The position numbers and the translations under genes were made by a program. DNA of 5,311 nt, from assembly GCA_003507475.1 (NCBI GenBank), contig DNVQ01000031.1, forward strand, positions 1 through 5,311, written 5' to 3'. Source of the stretch: Candidatus Moraniibacteriota bacterium. GTDB taxonomy: Bacteria; Patescibacteriota; Minisyncoccia; Moranbacterales; UBA9337. Shown piece by piece: positions 5,256 through 5,311 of this stretch (positions within the stretch are counted from its first letter, which is position 1; each line of letters begins with the position of its first letter). The notes under the pieces are model-generated. The model was not told where the DNA came from. It did not search any database and worked only from the letters and a program-made list of their open reading frames with translations.

Positions 5256-5311
5256 ATGCCAAACACGAGGGTAGAATTTTTTCCAAAAGCTCAAATGAAA
5301 GAGGACTATTT
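5256..5311 (+). CDS. Start of an unidentified gene, cut by the window end
   Basis: Eighteen full codons are visible, beginning MPNTRVEFFPKAQMKEDY, with no stop before the window ends. The ATG at 5256 follows a purine run, GAGGGGGGAGG (5244-5254); the first GAGG (5244-5247) lies eight bases from the ATG, which is a normal spacing. A good promoter lies 56 bases upstream. The gene is the first of its transcription unit because a terminator closes the region before that promoter. The visible residues are hydrophilic, with no signal peptide or membrane segment, so the product probably begins in the cytoplasm. Too little is present to name a family. Confidence 0.7.
   Translation, partial: MPNTRVEFFPKAQMKEDY

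Noticed and set aside
1..5311. CRISPR array, tRNA, rRNA, transposase, toxin-antitoxin or phage genes
   Set aside because: I found no regularly spaced direct repeats, no cloverleaf or rRNA-like sequence, and no protein motifs of those systems.

Overview
This is an AT-rich window in which every recognisable gene lies on the + strand. It looks like the chromosome of a small-genome, host-dependent bacterium. Patescibacteria (CPR), near the Parcubacteria and relatives, is my best guess. It rests on low GC, lysine- and isoleucine-rich proteins, widely spaced single genes with their own intrinsic terminators, and a 3D-domain protein of the kind common in those genomes. No rRNA or other taxonomic marker is present, so the assignment is inference.

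Layout: (1) 107-289, a 60-aa protein with two membrane segments, followed by a strong terminator. (2) 500-1099, a 199-aa membrane-associated protein of unknown function with a C-x2-C motif and a conserved-looking E-x5-E-x3-C-P core; its leader holds two consecutive hairpins. (3) 1235-1738, a secreted 3D-domain (MltA/YuiC-like) putative peptidoglycan hydrolase that starts with TTG, with overlapping hairpins and a poly-T run in its leader, then a textbook terminator. (4) 1890-3632, a complete type I ABC half-exporter with intact ATPase motifs. (5) 3785-4738, an NAD-dependent sugar-nucleotide epimerase most like UDP-glucuronate 4-epimerases. (6) 4739-5255, a 517-base gene-free stretch filled with hairpins, including a 133-base imperfect palindrome (4928-5060) and a terminator with no gene in front of it. 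(7) 5256-end, the first 18 codons of another gene behind a good promoter and a strong ribosome-binding site.

The genes do not form an operon. Almost every one can be given its own sigma70-type promoter, and the -10 hexamer TAGAAT recurs three times at a 17-base spacing; four terminators follow genes. The loose theme is the cell envelope: wall hydrolase, exporter, sugar-nucleotide epimerase and two membrane proteins. I see no evidence of a single dedicated system. The least explained material is the hairpin-rich stretch 4820-5140, the structured leaders at 413-480 and 1180-1211, and the C-x2-C protein.
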